Assembly (NCBI GenBank): GCA_038025085.1
Contig: CM076145.1
Coordinates: 49,083,206-49,147,205, forward strand
DNA from: Tetragonia tetragonoides
Taxonomy: Eukaryota; Streptophyta; Magnoliopsida; Caryophyllales; Aizoaceae
DNA length: 64,000 nucleotides
Reading direction: 5' to 3'
The position numbers and the translations under genes are program-made. The notes beneath the pieces were generated by a model that saw nothing but the letters and a program-made list of their open reading frames with translations, was not told the origin of the DNA and did no database searches. Shown piece by piece: positions 11,327-22,549 of the stretch (position 1 is its first letter; each line of letters starts with the position of its first letter).

Positions 11327-14018
11327 GTGAAACTGCTTGAGGGATTCAAGGACATCTTGCCCGATGATCTACCCCAAGTCCTCCCCCCTCGCCGATCCGT
11401 CGATCATCAAATCGAGTTGATCCCAGGAGCCGGGCCACCCGCTCGTAGCCCTTACAGGATGGCACCTCCCGAGCTGGCTGAACTGAGGAAACAGTTGGAT
11501 GGTCTATTGAAAGGAGGATTCATTCCGCCGTGCAAAGCGCCCTATGGGGCTCCGGTGTTGTTTCAGAAGAAGCAAGATGGAACTCTCCGGCTTTGTATTG
11601 ACTATTGGACACTCAACAAGTTGACGGTGAGGAATCACTATCCTATTCCGTTGATTGCTGACTTGTTCGATCAACTTGGCGATGCTGTGTACTTTACGAA
11701 GCTTGATTTGAGGCCGAGGTACCATCAAGTTCGTATATCAGAAGGAGACGAGCCGAAGACATCTTGTGTGACGAGATATTGAGCTTTTGAGTGGTTAGTA
11801 ATGCCCTTTGGACTGATGAACGCTCCTGCAACGTTCTGCACTTTGATGAACCATGTCTTCCATGGGTACTTGGACAAGTTCGTGGTGGTATACCTCGATG
11901 ATATTGTGATCTACAGCAAGACCATGAGTGAACACCTGGAACACTTAAGACTTGTGTTCGAGAAGTTGCACGAACACCACCTCTTCGTGAAGCCTGAGAA
12001 GTGTTCGTTTGCACAAGAAGAAATTAGTTTCCTTGGTCACTTTGTAGGAAAGGGGAAGATGCGCATGGATCCTAAGAAAGTCTCAACCATTAAGGAGTGG
12101 CAGCCTCCGTAGAATGTCTCTGAGCTTCGTTCCTTCCTTGGCCTTGCTAATTACTACCGGCGTTTTATTGTAGGGTATTCTGGTATTGTGGCTCCCCTCA
12201 CAGACTGGCTCAAGAAGTGTGAAGGTTGGAATTGGGCCGAATCATAGAATGAAGCGTTCGAGAATTTGAAGAAGATGGTAACCAGGGAACCAGTGTTGGC
12301 TCTCCCTGATGTCACAAAACCTTTCGAGGTCGAGACTGATGCCTCAGACTTTGCCCTCGGGGGAGTTCTGCTTCAAGAAGGGCACTCAGTTGCTTTTGAG
12401 AGCCGCAAGCTGAATGGGGCCGAGAGGTGGTATGCCACTCAAGAGAAGGAGTTACTGGAAATTGTACATTGCTTAAGGGTCTGGAGACACTATCTTCTGG
12501 GTTTGAAATTCCTCGTTCGCACAGACAACACCACGACGAGCCATTTCTTAACCCAACCGAGACTCACCGGTCGACAGGCTCGATGGCAAGAATATCTTGC
12601 GGAATTTGATGTGGAGTTCACATACAGACCTGGGGTCAACAACAAGGTCGCGGACGCTCTCATTCGTCTCGCCGACTTCGCTGTATTGAAGCAGATGGCT
12701 CACTTGTCGGCAAATCATGTGGCCACTACAATCCGTGACCAGATCAAGCAGCATCTGGGTCAAGATACGATGGCGAAGACCATCGAACAGCTCATTAAAG
12801 AAGGGAAGACGCGACGATTCCGGATAGAAGATGGCCTTATCCTCACAAAGGGACATAGGTTGTATGTTCCCAGGGCCGAGGGCCTTCGGAGAAAATTGCT
12901 GAGTGAATGTCATGACACCCTCTGGGCAGGACATCCAGGGTGGCAACGAACCTTGAGCTTGTTAAAGCAAGGGTATTTCTGGGCCCAGATGAAGGATGAT
13001 GTGATGAGCTATACTCTGACGTGTCTCGTGTGCCAGCAAGACAAGCCAGATCGATTCAAGCCGGGCGGCTTGCTAAACCCGCTCGCAGTGCCGACTAGAC
13101 CATGGGAGAGTGTCTCCATGGACTTCATCAATTGTTTACCGAAGGTTGGACCCTTGTCGGCAATCATGGTGATAGTGGATCGATTCTCGAAGTATGCCAC
13201 GTTCATCCCGATGCCGAAAGCGACCGGGGCAGAAGAGACAGCCGTCCTCTTCTTCAAACACATTGTCAAGTACTGGGGGCTGCCGAGAAGCATTGTGAGT
13301 GACCAAGACCCTCGGTTCACAGGCATCTTTTGGGGTGAGCTCTTCAAGCTTCTTGGGTCAGAGGTAAACATGTCGTCAGCGTACCACCCCCAGACGGATG
13401 GACAGATAGAAAGGTTCAACGGGCTCCTCGAAGAATACCTTCGACACTTCGTGAGCGCCAACCAGAGAGAGTGGGTGAGACTGCTAGATGTAGCTCAACT
13501 CTGCTTCAATTCTCAGAAGAGCTCCTCGTCCAACAGGAATCCCTTCGAAGTTGTCACAGGACAACAACCTCTCCTACCCCACACAGTGGATGATCACTAC
13601 AAGGGCCGAAGCAAGAAAGCCTATGATTTCACCAGAAAATGGAAGCAAAACACTGACATTGCTCGGAGTTACTTAGAAAAGGCTTCAAAACACATGAAGA
13701 AATGAGCTGATCAGAAGAGAAGGCCACTAGAGTTCGAAGTGGGCGGCCTAGTGATGGTGAAGATCCTCCCAGAGCAAATGCAGTTCCTTAGAGAAAGTGA
13801 CAAAACGGTTGGTCCACAAATGTGAAGGCCCCATCCTTATCACAAAAAGGTTGGCAAAGACGGCTTACAAAGTGGAACCCCCGACTTGGATGAAAGTACA
13901 CCATGTCTTTCATGTGAGTCGCTTGAAGCCGTACCATGCAGATCCAGAGGACTCCGCCCGCAACAAGTCACACCGGGCCAACATCCGCACCAAGCCATCC
14001 CTGACACTTGATGACTGA
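11327..14018 (+). pseudogene. gypsy pol: reverse transcriptase, RNase H, integrase, with stops
   Basis: Reverse transcriptase starts in the frame opening at 11327 ([21 protein letters not shown]) and contains the catalytic VVVYLDDIVIYS. RNase H follows (FEVETDASDFALGGVL, QEKELLEIV). The integrase has an HHCC zinc finger (last pair CLVCQQ), a DDE core (VIVDRFSKYATF, AYHPQTDGQIERFNG) and a C-terminal piece ending near 14018 (HVFHVSRLKPYH). In-frame stops lie at 11780-11782, 12110-12112, near 12246 and 13703-13705; a frame change near 13785 separates the last piece. The lesions are dispersed, as expected of neutral decay. Confidence 0.92.
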
Positions 14019-14044
14019 ATCACGTCGCCGAGGACGTCGACAAC

Positions 14045-14059
14045 TTTAGTGGGGGAGAA
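14045..14059 (+). promoter_or_regulatory. Polypurine tract
   Basis: tttagtgggggagaa immediately precedes the 3' LTR, which begins at 14060. This is the expected plus-strand priming site. Confidence 0.88.
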
Positions 14060-14554
14060 TGTTAGGTTCCGCCCTTTACACCTTCCTTTACTTTCCTTGT
14101 AATGTAACATGTCTCTAAGGCGCTTCCTGCGTGTTGACCCTTGGACATGTCTTTAAGCTTTCTAGTTCTTTCCTAACATGTCTGTAAGGCGCTTCCTGCG
14201 TGTCGACCCTTGGACATGTCTTTAAGCTTTCTAGTCTTTTTACTTTTAGGAGTAGATGCTGAGTATGAAAGTTATGCACTCTTGATGTCTACTCCTGTCA
14301 GAATGAATAAAGCTCTAAGGACTCTTTATGGGGGAATCAGTCCTCCATATCGATGTATTGATGTCAATGCTTGTTGTTGTTAAACTGTATTGATTGCTTT
14401 CATCATCCAACCCCTCACTCAAACTCCGTCCCTCCCTCACTCTCTTGTGTCCACGGACATCCCGAAGACGTTCCTTGTGTACGGCTGACACTCTTGTCGC
14501 TAGGAGACAAGAGCGCGCTGCACGTCCCGCAACTTGAAAAGGCGGACCGTGACA
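14060..14554 (+). repeat. 3' LTR of the gypsy element
   Basis: 495 bp, matching the 5' LTR from tgttaggttccgcc to ggaccgtgaca. It lacks 15 bp near its start and has about 14 substitutions. It is followed by the target duplication ctggg at 14555-14559. Confidence 0.93.
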
Positions 14555-14585
14555 CTGGGCGCTCCCTAGGCGATGAGACGCTTAC
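14555..14585 (+). repeat. 32-bp minisatellite, right stub
   Basis: ctgggcgctccctaggcgat followed by gagacgct resumes the minisatellite phase interrupted by the gypsy insertion. Confidence 0.8.
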
Positions 14586-14597
14586 GGTTACATTAGA

Positions 14598-14875
14598 ATA
14601 CAAGAAACTCTGAGCTAATTGAGGTCATAGTTTTCCATTCTTTGGCTATCTTAAAACAGTTCGTTTCAAAGACAATTCGATCCCATCCCTTGCTCTTCGC
14701 CCATATTGCTGCAGCACGGAAGGCACTAGCTTCAGTCAAGTCTAGAGTTAGCATGCATAAGCCCCTTCTATACTAGGAGACACCACCCATGAACTCAGCA
14801 TACATATCTCTCGCAACATCGGCAAGTCCTATGGCTCTTGAATCAGTCATAAGGGCATCATCAAAATTAAGGTAT
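14598..14875 (-). pseudogene. RNase H-like (RVT_3 type) fragment
   Basis: Read on the minus strand, this gives a short stretch ending in an in-frame stop, then TEASAFRAAAIWAKSKGWDR and IVFETNCFKIAKEW. This matches the plant RNase H-like domain common in LINE retrotransposons and in domesticated or orphan genes (pattern E-A-x-A-x-R-A-A-x-x-W-A with a later E-T-N/D-C). It is short and has no start, so it is a relic. It probably derives from a non-LTR element. Confidence 0.7.
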
Positions 14876-15610
14876 CTTTTTAGCCTAAGTGTCTTGGCAA
14901 GGAAGAAGGAAGCAGGTCGTATTAGGATATAGAATGAAACTTACGAGCGATGACCATGACCTTGGTAAAGTATAAATTGGATAGTTTTAGAGAACCAATA
15001 CGAGTATATTTTACTGGATAAAAAAAAAATGAAAATCTTGGAGTTTTGATTGACATCTTACTAGAAATTCTAATTTCTCTCCCTCGAAGTATATATAAAG
15101 GTAATTTTTTTTTTTTTTGAACTCATACAATCTAATTTCTTAAAATTCATTTCTGAGCAGAGGAAATGCTGAACATCAAATAAGTACTCTATATTCATAT
15201 ACAGTGTCAATATTTGCCATTCAGTTTTAATTTGAGAGTTTGTTTTTCTACAAATTAGATGTGATCTGTGTAAATACTATAGATACTGCCGTGGTTGAAG
15301 GTGATTGATAATTTGATATAGATTCGTGAGAAATAAAGCAACCAAAGTATTGATAATATTAACTTTAAAGCATGTGAATTTCTACAAAGAACAAGGGATT
15401 GCGCGCTTGCGAGTGATTGACATTTGACATACACGTTTCTGAAGGTGGTAAATTCTGTTAAATCTTAGTTTGAACTTCTACATAGGAGTACAGGACAATA
15501 TATGAAGGTAACTTAATATAAGCACATGACAAGAAATGCATAGGTAAGGTTCAACAAGATCGAATTATCAAAACCAGACGTCAATTTAAAGAGCGAAATC
15601 AGCAACCCCT
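14876..15610. other. Intergenic region, downstream of RLK pseudogene 1
   Basis: AT-rich non-coding sequence with no gene seen. Positions 14938-15015 resemble 4477-4560, the left flank of satellite array 1 (shared words gcgatgacca and gaccttngtaa). The remainder is the 3' flank of the minus-strand receptor kinase relic. Confidence 0.5.
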
Positions 15611-18600
15611 TTATCGAGCAGCTGGAGCCATTACTGTGGACGAAGTTATTGGCCTAATCTCCATCGAATCATCAGGATTCGTGACGTTCATCTCAATTGC
15701 TAAGCACTCTTTCAGTTCTGTAACAATCTGACTCATTGTTGGCCTGCCCACTAGAGTTGGCTTAACACACATTAGAGCTATATCTGTTGCCCTCCAAACA
15801 GAATTAGAGTTCTGTAGTATCTGTACTTGTGTCAGTCTTTGATCAACTATACTCCAAATATCCCCTCTTTCAATCATGGGGCTAACCCATTGAACCAAGC
15901 CAATTCGCTCTCGCTCTCCAATCTTCACTATTGCTTCTTGGCCTGTGATTAGCTCCAACAGAACTACCCCAAAACTGTAGACATCACTTTTCTCGTTCAG
16001 TTGTTCAGTTATATAATATCTGTAAAGGAAAAAGGAAGTTAGTCTCTAAATGCTTATGAAGTTTATGTTTTTGTTACATTCAATAAACAGTATTAACCAC
16101 AACAGCAATCCAAGATGGATTCTGTTAGAGATCCAGATGTTCACAACCTTAGTAGTGAGGCGTTTGAGATGAAGTACAAGTTGGGGTGTTGGGATGGACT
16201 TACTCGGGATCAAGATAACCAGGTGTGCCAATGACCCTTGTTGATATATGGGATTTGATTTCATCGGGGAAGATTTTAGACAAACCAAAATCGCCTATCT
16301 TTGCCTGGAGACTCTTACTTAGAAGGATGTTAGGGGTCTTCACATCTCTATGGACTATAGGTGGCCTGCAACCATTGTGCAAGTAATCCAATCCTACAAT
16401 ACAAATTACATACAGCATTTTAATGATTTACATTAGTGATATTCTTTTTTTTGATAATTTACATTAGTGCTATTCTTATAAGAAACAAGAGTGATCAAAT
16501 CTTGATCTATCAATTACTAACCTTATGCAGCATCAATTGCTATTTGTAATCTCTTCTTCCAGCTTGATAATTCAGAAGCTGCATCTGCCCCTACAAATTA
16601 TGGGACGGTTCATTCAGAAATTTCACTAGGAAAAGCAGTTTGTGCATCAAGTCCAGTGTAAAGTGAAACAATACACAGCACACACACCTAAGAGAAATTT
16701 CCGCAAGTCCCCACAAGCCATGTACTCGTAAATTAAGCCCAAGTTGGTTCCTTCTTCACAGTACCCGACTAGAGACACCAAGTTCTTGTGGCGAATAGCC
16801 ATCAAGAGTTCAACCTGTAGTAGTCAAAGTGATCACCATCATCATCACAAATGAAAATTTTAAGACAAAGACAAATTTCTTATTCCAACTCATATAAGTC
16901 AAATAAATTTGTCTCTGGACATAAAGGAATTCAATACTATCATTTGAGTCACAAACCTCAGCACTGAATTCCTCAGAAGCATGAATTGAAGCAGAGAGCA
17001 TCTTGACAGCCACGTCCGTGCCATCTTTCAAGCAACCATGGTAAACAACTCCGAAGCCTCCCTTTCCTAGTTCTCTTTGGAACCTTCTAGTCATATTTGT
17101 TACCTCAGAGTAACTAAACTGTGACAATCCACCTTTCCTTTTGCTATAACCAAGTTGTATAGTTTCTGTGAGAATTAACTGCCTTGTTATCTTAGAATCT
17201 GGGGATACAATAATTTATATGAACATTATCCAAATCACAATGGACAATATCATACTTGGCTTTTTTCTTCTTGCATTGACCAAAAATGTAATGTACACAG
17301 CTAAGAGTAGGACAAATACAGCGGAACATGCAGTTGCAGCTATTTGAGCAACGTTCGGTTTCTTTTTCTTATTCAAGGTACATGATGTGCTTGAGCAAAG
17401 GCCTTGATCCATGCTTTTGTCAACAAAAGCAACAAAGATATATGCCAGCCAACTTACTAGCTACACTCTGAGTCAGGTTTAAATAGATTCATTGACAAGG
17501 ATTTGTGTTTCGGAACGGGAAGAAGTTAACAAAGAGAAAACAGCACAGAAAAAGAAAAACATTTCTCTGTTCTATTCACAAAATACCTTAGTGAAGCAAT
17601 CCTTTTCTGGATCTTTCCAATAGAAGTTCAGGAACTGAACCAGTGAAGCTGTACCTGTAAGATTCCTGCAAACAGTTTCAAGGTCACATTGCTGGAAGGA
17701 TTTTCTTTATTCATGGTGAAGAAAAGGAACAAAGAACGGAAAGGGAACTTACAAGGTTGTCAACAATGGCAACTCTGCGAGAAATTCAGGTATCTTCCCC
17801 CTTAGTTTGTTGTCTGACAAATCCCTGATTTAAGTCATCATAAAATCTTATTAGAACCTAAGGAAATAGACTCTTATGCTCTTCTTGAAAAATGAACAAC
17901 TAATCACTGTCTATAGAAACATTACAAGATTTGTAGTGCAGAAAGATTTGCAATTGAAGCTGTGATATTTCCAGTAAGTCCGCTTGAATTCAGATACCTA
18001 ATCACAAGTAGTAACAACAGATTAATTCATAGTTGTTTCCTTGTTGGATTGTCATTTAAGCAATTCTAATGATGGTAAGGTAATAATAAAAGATTTCAGA
18101 AGTTTACAGTGATGTTATGCTGGAAAAATTAGGATTGTCATAGCTGCAATCTACGCCAACCCAAGAATAATCCTTAGGATTGCATGGATCACCTTGCCAG
18201 TTCTTTGTAAGGCTGTACATTGACTTAATATTCACCATAGCATCAACTGATCATGCAATACATTCACCTATCAATGACAAATGAAAGCACAACATATCGG
18301 AAACTATCTTGCTTTCAGTTAATCGCATTTTTGAATAGGAATTAAGTACCTTCTGTTTGATTTGTTGAAACTTGTAAAAGCTTCTTAACTGTAAAGATCT
18401 CCACAGCGTTCACAATAGGAGGAAGGCTGGCTCTCTTGGTGCTTTGGAAGGAAATACTTATCTGTGGGTCAGTATCCAGTTCGGCAGTGCATATGGTAAA
18501 GGCTGCCAAGTAGGAAGGGACAAAAGGACCCAAAATATTCCGACCATTGGCTTTGACAGTAAATTCCCTGATTTCATCAGCGCCAAGACTCTGAAGTTCA

Positions 18601-19545
18601 GCGATGTGGAGACAGAAGTAAAATCCTGTGCTTGGATCAGTATTTGTATATTGTAACACTATAGGGTTAGTAACATCGAATGCTTCAAGTGCACTTTCCA
18701 TAACATATGATGGCACCTTGTACTCATCTGTTGTAGAATTGACCTGAAATGTGGTATTAATATAATTTCCATAGAACTGACTAGGTACCCAAATGCGATC
18801 AAAGGTATCAGTCGGATACCTTGAAATCCCTCAAAAAAAAAAAAAAAAAAAAACAAGTAAAAATAGATAATTATAGTTAAAGAACCAAAAAGAAATGAGT
18901 GTATACCCACCTGTAAACATATTGCAATAATGATGTGGTGAAATGACCCCTAAAGAGAAGATCAAGTGACCCAGATGAGTTATAGAGAGTGTCATTTAGA
19001 TGTCTTAGTTCTAATCCTGATATGAAAGGAGTCCCAGAGCCTATATTAACAAGGCAAACATACAAGTAATCTGTAGATAATGTGAGTGTCATTTCCTTCA
19101 GCACAGACTGGGATAAATTGTCCGATTTCGCAGTGTCCCAAACATCAACACCCAGGTATAGATCAAATGTAGGAGGCTTTTCTTGGGAGTCATAATTTCC
19201 ATACATAAAGTAAGCTCTGACCAAATACTTAGTGTCTTTGCCTTGAGCTGGTTTTAAGGTGTAGCAGTTCTTGGTTCCCTCAGGAAAGCTTCTGACATTG
19301 GACATCGCCCGAATTTTCTTTGGATTGTAATATTCTGGGGAAACGTCCGCATTTTTGCCAGTCTGCACATATTTTGCATCTGGCTCATAGTACAAGGTTG
19401 TTACTTCTGCTGTGTAGCCTTCGTCCGTCCCACAATCAATGCTTATGAATCCTGTTATAAGTTACCACATAGAAGCCAAAGATATCAATTATGTTCGAGT
19501 GTCCGAGTGTTGTACTAGCACAGCTGTTACTTAAATGCACACAAA
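15611..19545 (-). pseudogene. Malectin-like LRR receptor kinase, pseudogene (RLK copy 1)
   Basis: Member of the plant LRR-I/malectin-like receptor kinase family (relatives include SIRK/FRK1 and IOS1), plasma-membrane receptors with an extracellular malectin-like domain, a few LRRs, one transmembrane helix and a Ser/Thr kinase. Exons from 5' to 3': malectin-like 19451-18911 and 18819-18350; LRR N-cap 18246-18108; LRRs 17997-17926, 17824-17753 and 17665-17587; transmembrane 17413-17256; kinase 17165-16957, 16814-16688, 16590-16522, 16393-16204 and 16019-15611. Kinase motifs are present ([30 protein letters not shown]). It is broken: the signal-peptide exon is only a remnant near 19520-19545 with no start codon. 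The LRR/transmembrane exon lacks single bases at two places (near 17655 and 17590) against the sister copy. A TAA at 16523-16525 replaces the Gln codon before the catalytic-loop exon. Confidence 0.88.
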
Positions 19546-19786
19546 ATTAAGTTGCCCTTTTTCATCAACTTTCCATGATTTTTTGGTGTTGCTACAAGCA
19601 TACAAGGAATCACATCATTCACATGTGATGTGAGCACAGGTCTAAACCGGAATCGACGAAAAAGCGTACCTGAACCTGAACTTGAATAATTTTGTTCTAG
19701 ACCGACCTGGACCTGAAAATTCCGGTCCGGTTTTGGACCCGAAAGACCTGAATTCTGTTTCAGCGGTTTTTGACCTGGAAGACACA

Positions 19787-19849
<63 letters not shown>

Positions 19850-20640
19850 TCTCTCTCTCCCACTCTCCTCCCAAAGTTCTGAACTGAAAACACTAATTTC
19901 AGCCACCACTACGCACCCCTCGCCGACCACCGCCACTCACCACACCACCACCACCACCAAAAACCCGTCACCTCCCCTTAGCCCAAAAATGCTCAACCAC
20001 CCATTACGCCAAACGACTGCCCACAATCCGACCACCAGGTCCACCACAGCACCACTCACCGGCCCCGCGAACTTCCACCACTAGCATCGCCACCTCCTTC
20101 AACCCACAAAATCTCACCACCACCATTTTCAAACCCCACCCAAACAACCATTCCCACGACACAAACCCCCCAAAATCCCGCAGCCCCACTCACGAAAACC
20201 CCAAACTCAGAATTCGACCCCACTCACGGAAATCCCAAACCCAGAATTCGAACTCCTGCTATGATTCTTTGAGCAAATTACAAACCCAAATCAGCAATAA
20301 GTTCATCGTTTCCCTCAAATTCTTGTCTAATATGCTCTAAATTGTAACATTCCTTCAAATTAGTAATGCTAAATTATTGCAAAGTCGGCAGATCAGACCG
20401 CCAATCTTGGCACAACAGCACCAGAAAATAACCCATGGGTGGGTGTTGTTTTGTGGAGGTGGGTCGGAGTTTGGGGTTGTGGGTGTTGATTTCTGGGTTT
20501 CGTGGTGGTGGGTCGGCGAATTTCTGTTGGTGGTGATTACGGGAAGGAGCGTGGGCGTGGTGGTTTCTGGGTTGCAAATGGTGGTCATTTGTGCTCACCA
20601 AAAGTGACCCTATATTTCTTAATAATGACCCTATTTTTTC
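19546..20640. other. Low-complexity insertion upstream of RLK copy 1
   Basis: Contains a (CT)n/(CA)n microsatellite at about 19796-19860, a C-rich cac/acc stretch at 19900-20240 and a G-rich ggtggtgg stretch at 20440-20600. No protein family is recognisable; the open frames are products of simple repeats. It begins where the signal-peptide exon of the receptor kinase relic breaks off, so it may be the insertion that removed that exon. Confidence 0.5.
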
Positions 20641-21523
20641 ATAAATTGGTAAAATTAATTGAAATAAATAATAACAATAAAAAAGGTTTCATTACAGCCA
20701 CGTCATCAACTTAACGAAAATATTTGATAAAAAATAAAAATAATGATAGAGAGTAAACCTTCTTTTTCGAATTGGACTATATTGTCCTTCCAATTACGAG
20801 CATCCTTGTAAGTTGTAACACTACTACTCAACTAGTGTTATATTTTACTTTTACCTTTACTCAAATTATTTTCAAGTGGTGAGAGATACGTGGATGTCAC
20901 CAATATAAGATTTTTATTCGCATGATATATATTGAGGTTCAACTTAGAGCTAGTTTCTGAGTAAAGTTTTATTTTATTATTTTTCTTTTTTTTCATTCAG
21001 GTCTAACCGATCTAGATCGGAATCAGATTTTATTGTGCCCAATTAATTTTGGTCCAACCAGTTTCAATTCGGTCCGATCTAAAATTTCGATCCAATCAGA
21101 TTCGATCCGACCTAAAAATTCTGGTCTGAATCGGATCATAAATAACTCTACTAAGGCGCTGACAGGCTCGACATAGGAGGAGACTTTCCCTGCGAAACAT
21201 CCAAGCATGATAAAGGAGAATCTCTCCCTATATGGACGAGGACCCGAATGAATTTCCAACCACATGATCTTGATGCAATACGAATCATTTGTCTCACTCT
21301 CTATCTCAACTACATCCGAGTCATTTATAATTTTGTTATGCGTATCCGTTCCAATATAATAATAAAAATAAATTTATCTGCTCCAAAAAATAATAAAAAA
21401 AATTTAAAATTTGATATGTCAACTCTATGAGGAAGTGAAATAGAAGATGACACACAAAGTGGAACATTTTGAGGATCGTCCTTATTGTACTAATCCGGAT
21501 GGGAGAAACTATATTACTATGCT
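20641..21523. other. Intergenic region, AT-rich
   Basis: No gene seen. A short stretch at 21000-21130 has repeated cggtccgatct-like and gattcgatccgac-like words. The rest is unremarkable AT-rich sequence. Confidence 0.5.
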
Positions 21524-21544
21524 AACTTTCAATTCTCTACCAAC

Positions 21545-21818
21545 AAGGGTGGTGGTCTAGTGGTTCCAAGCTTACTCCCAAGTGGTTTGGTAAGGAAAGG
21601 TCATGGGTTCGAATCCCCATTTGCCCCATGCCTTGTGTCTGCTGGCTTCTAGGAACTATACTAGCCCCTTGTTGGTGCTACATTGACGGGGCCAGTGCTT
21701 GCGCTGGTTGTTCAGCTAGTCTGATATGTTCGCTATTGAACACGAGAGTCCGAACATGACGTAGCAGGGATGCCTCGATCGCCATTCACTTGCACCCTCT
21801 TTTTGCACAACAAAAAAA
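21545..21818 (+). mobile_element. tRNA-derived SINE with perfect 21-bp target duplication
   Basis: The 5' end has Pol III promoter boxes, tggtctagtgg (box A) and ggttcgaatcc (box B). The element ends in an A-rich tail. Identical 21-bp direct repeats flank it at 21524-21544 and 21819-21839 (core ctttcaattctctaccaac). This is a complete, relatively young SINE mobilised by LINE machinery. Confidence 0.92.
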
Positions 21819-21839
21819 AACTTTCAATTCTCTACCAAC

Positions 21840-22490
21840 TTTAGCGAGAAATTATTAGATGGTTTTAATCTATGAGGCGCTCCTCACATAAAATAGATGT
21901 ATCATAGTGTATTTGGGTTAATTTGTAAAACTCCCTAATTTCTGAGAGAAGGGACTAAGAAACTATGACTAATGGTACCACACTCCACACAATGTAATAA
22001 TTCCTTTTTATTCAACTCAAAAAAACTCTCCTTTTTATCTGTGATCATATCCCAAAAAAAACTTATTTATTAGGTTTACTTTTACTTCTATACATGATAT
22101 TCGTTAAGGAGGGTGGGTGGGGGGGGGGGGTTGGATTAAGTAAATAGGTTGAGATTTTAAAAATGAACCTCAAATCCATATCCTCCTCAAGTTTTCTTAA
22201 GACCCAGATCCTCGATCTTCAGATCCATTGGGTCGAAAAAATATCAGAGTTAAGTTCTAATCTTTTCATCTAATCACGATTAAATTTTTTAACAGATCTG
22301 AATTAAAACAGTGTAGACCTAATAAAATAGAGGACGGCGACTGCCATTGATTTTTTTTTTCCCGTTAGATCTTTAGTTCTTCATAATCTAGCAAAACCCG
22401 TTTAATATCAGACTCAATTGAAAATATGCGTCAAAATCTTTCCACGAGATCAGAATATATATCGGAGCAAAAAGTTATCAATATCAATAT

Positions 22491-22492
<2 letters not shown>
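21840..22492. other. Intergenic region
   Basis: AT-rich, with no gene seen. It contains a short G run at about 22112-22130. Confidence 0.5.

Positions 22493-22546
<54 letters not shown>
22493..22546. repeat. (AT)n microsatellite
   Basis: An uninterrupted run of at dinucleotides of roughly 50 bp, directly left of the Helitron-like tandem units. Confidence 0.95.

Positions 22547-22549
<3 letters not shown>

Larger units (their letters stand above)
9072..14554 (+). mobile_element. Ty3/gypsy LTR retrotransposon, both LTRs present, coding region decayed
   Basis: A 5,483-bp element bounded by direct LTRs that start tgttagg and end gtgaca, with a perfect 5-bp target duplication ctggg at 9067-9071 and 14555-14559. 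Domain order is gag, protease, reverse transcriptase, RNase H, integrase, which is the Ty3/gypsy order. By eye the LTRs differ by about 14 substitutions over ~495 aligned bases plus a 15-bp indel, so the insertion is not recent. The coding region carries at least two frameshifts and several in-frame stops, so it cannot move on its own. It sits inside the 32-bp minisatellite. Confidence 0.95.

Noticed and set aside
12548..13461. Minus-strand frames of 130-150 codons over gypsy pol
   Set aside because: Antisense shadows of the reverse transcriptase/integrase region, which clearly codes on the plus strand.
9072..14554. Possible active retrotransposon
   Set aside because: Multiple stops and frameshifts in gag-pol and about 14 LTR differences by eye show that it is dead.
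19682..20084. Ser/Leu and Thr/His-rich frames around the CT/CA microsatellite
   Set aside because: Products of simple-sequence repeats; no start context and no homology.
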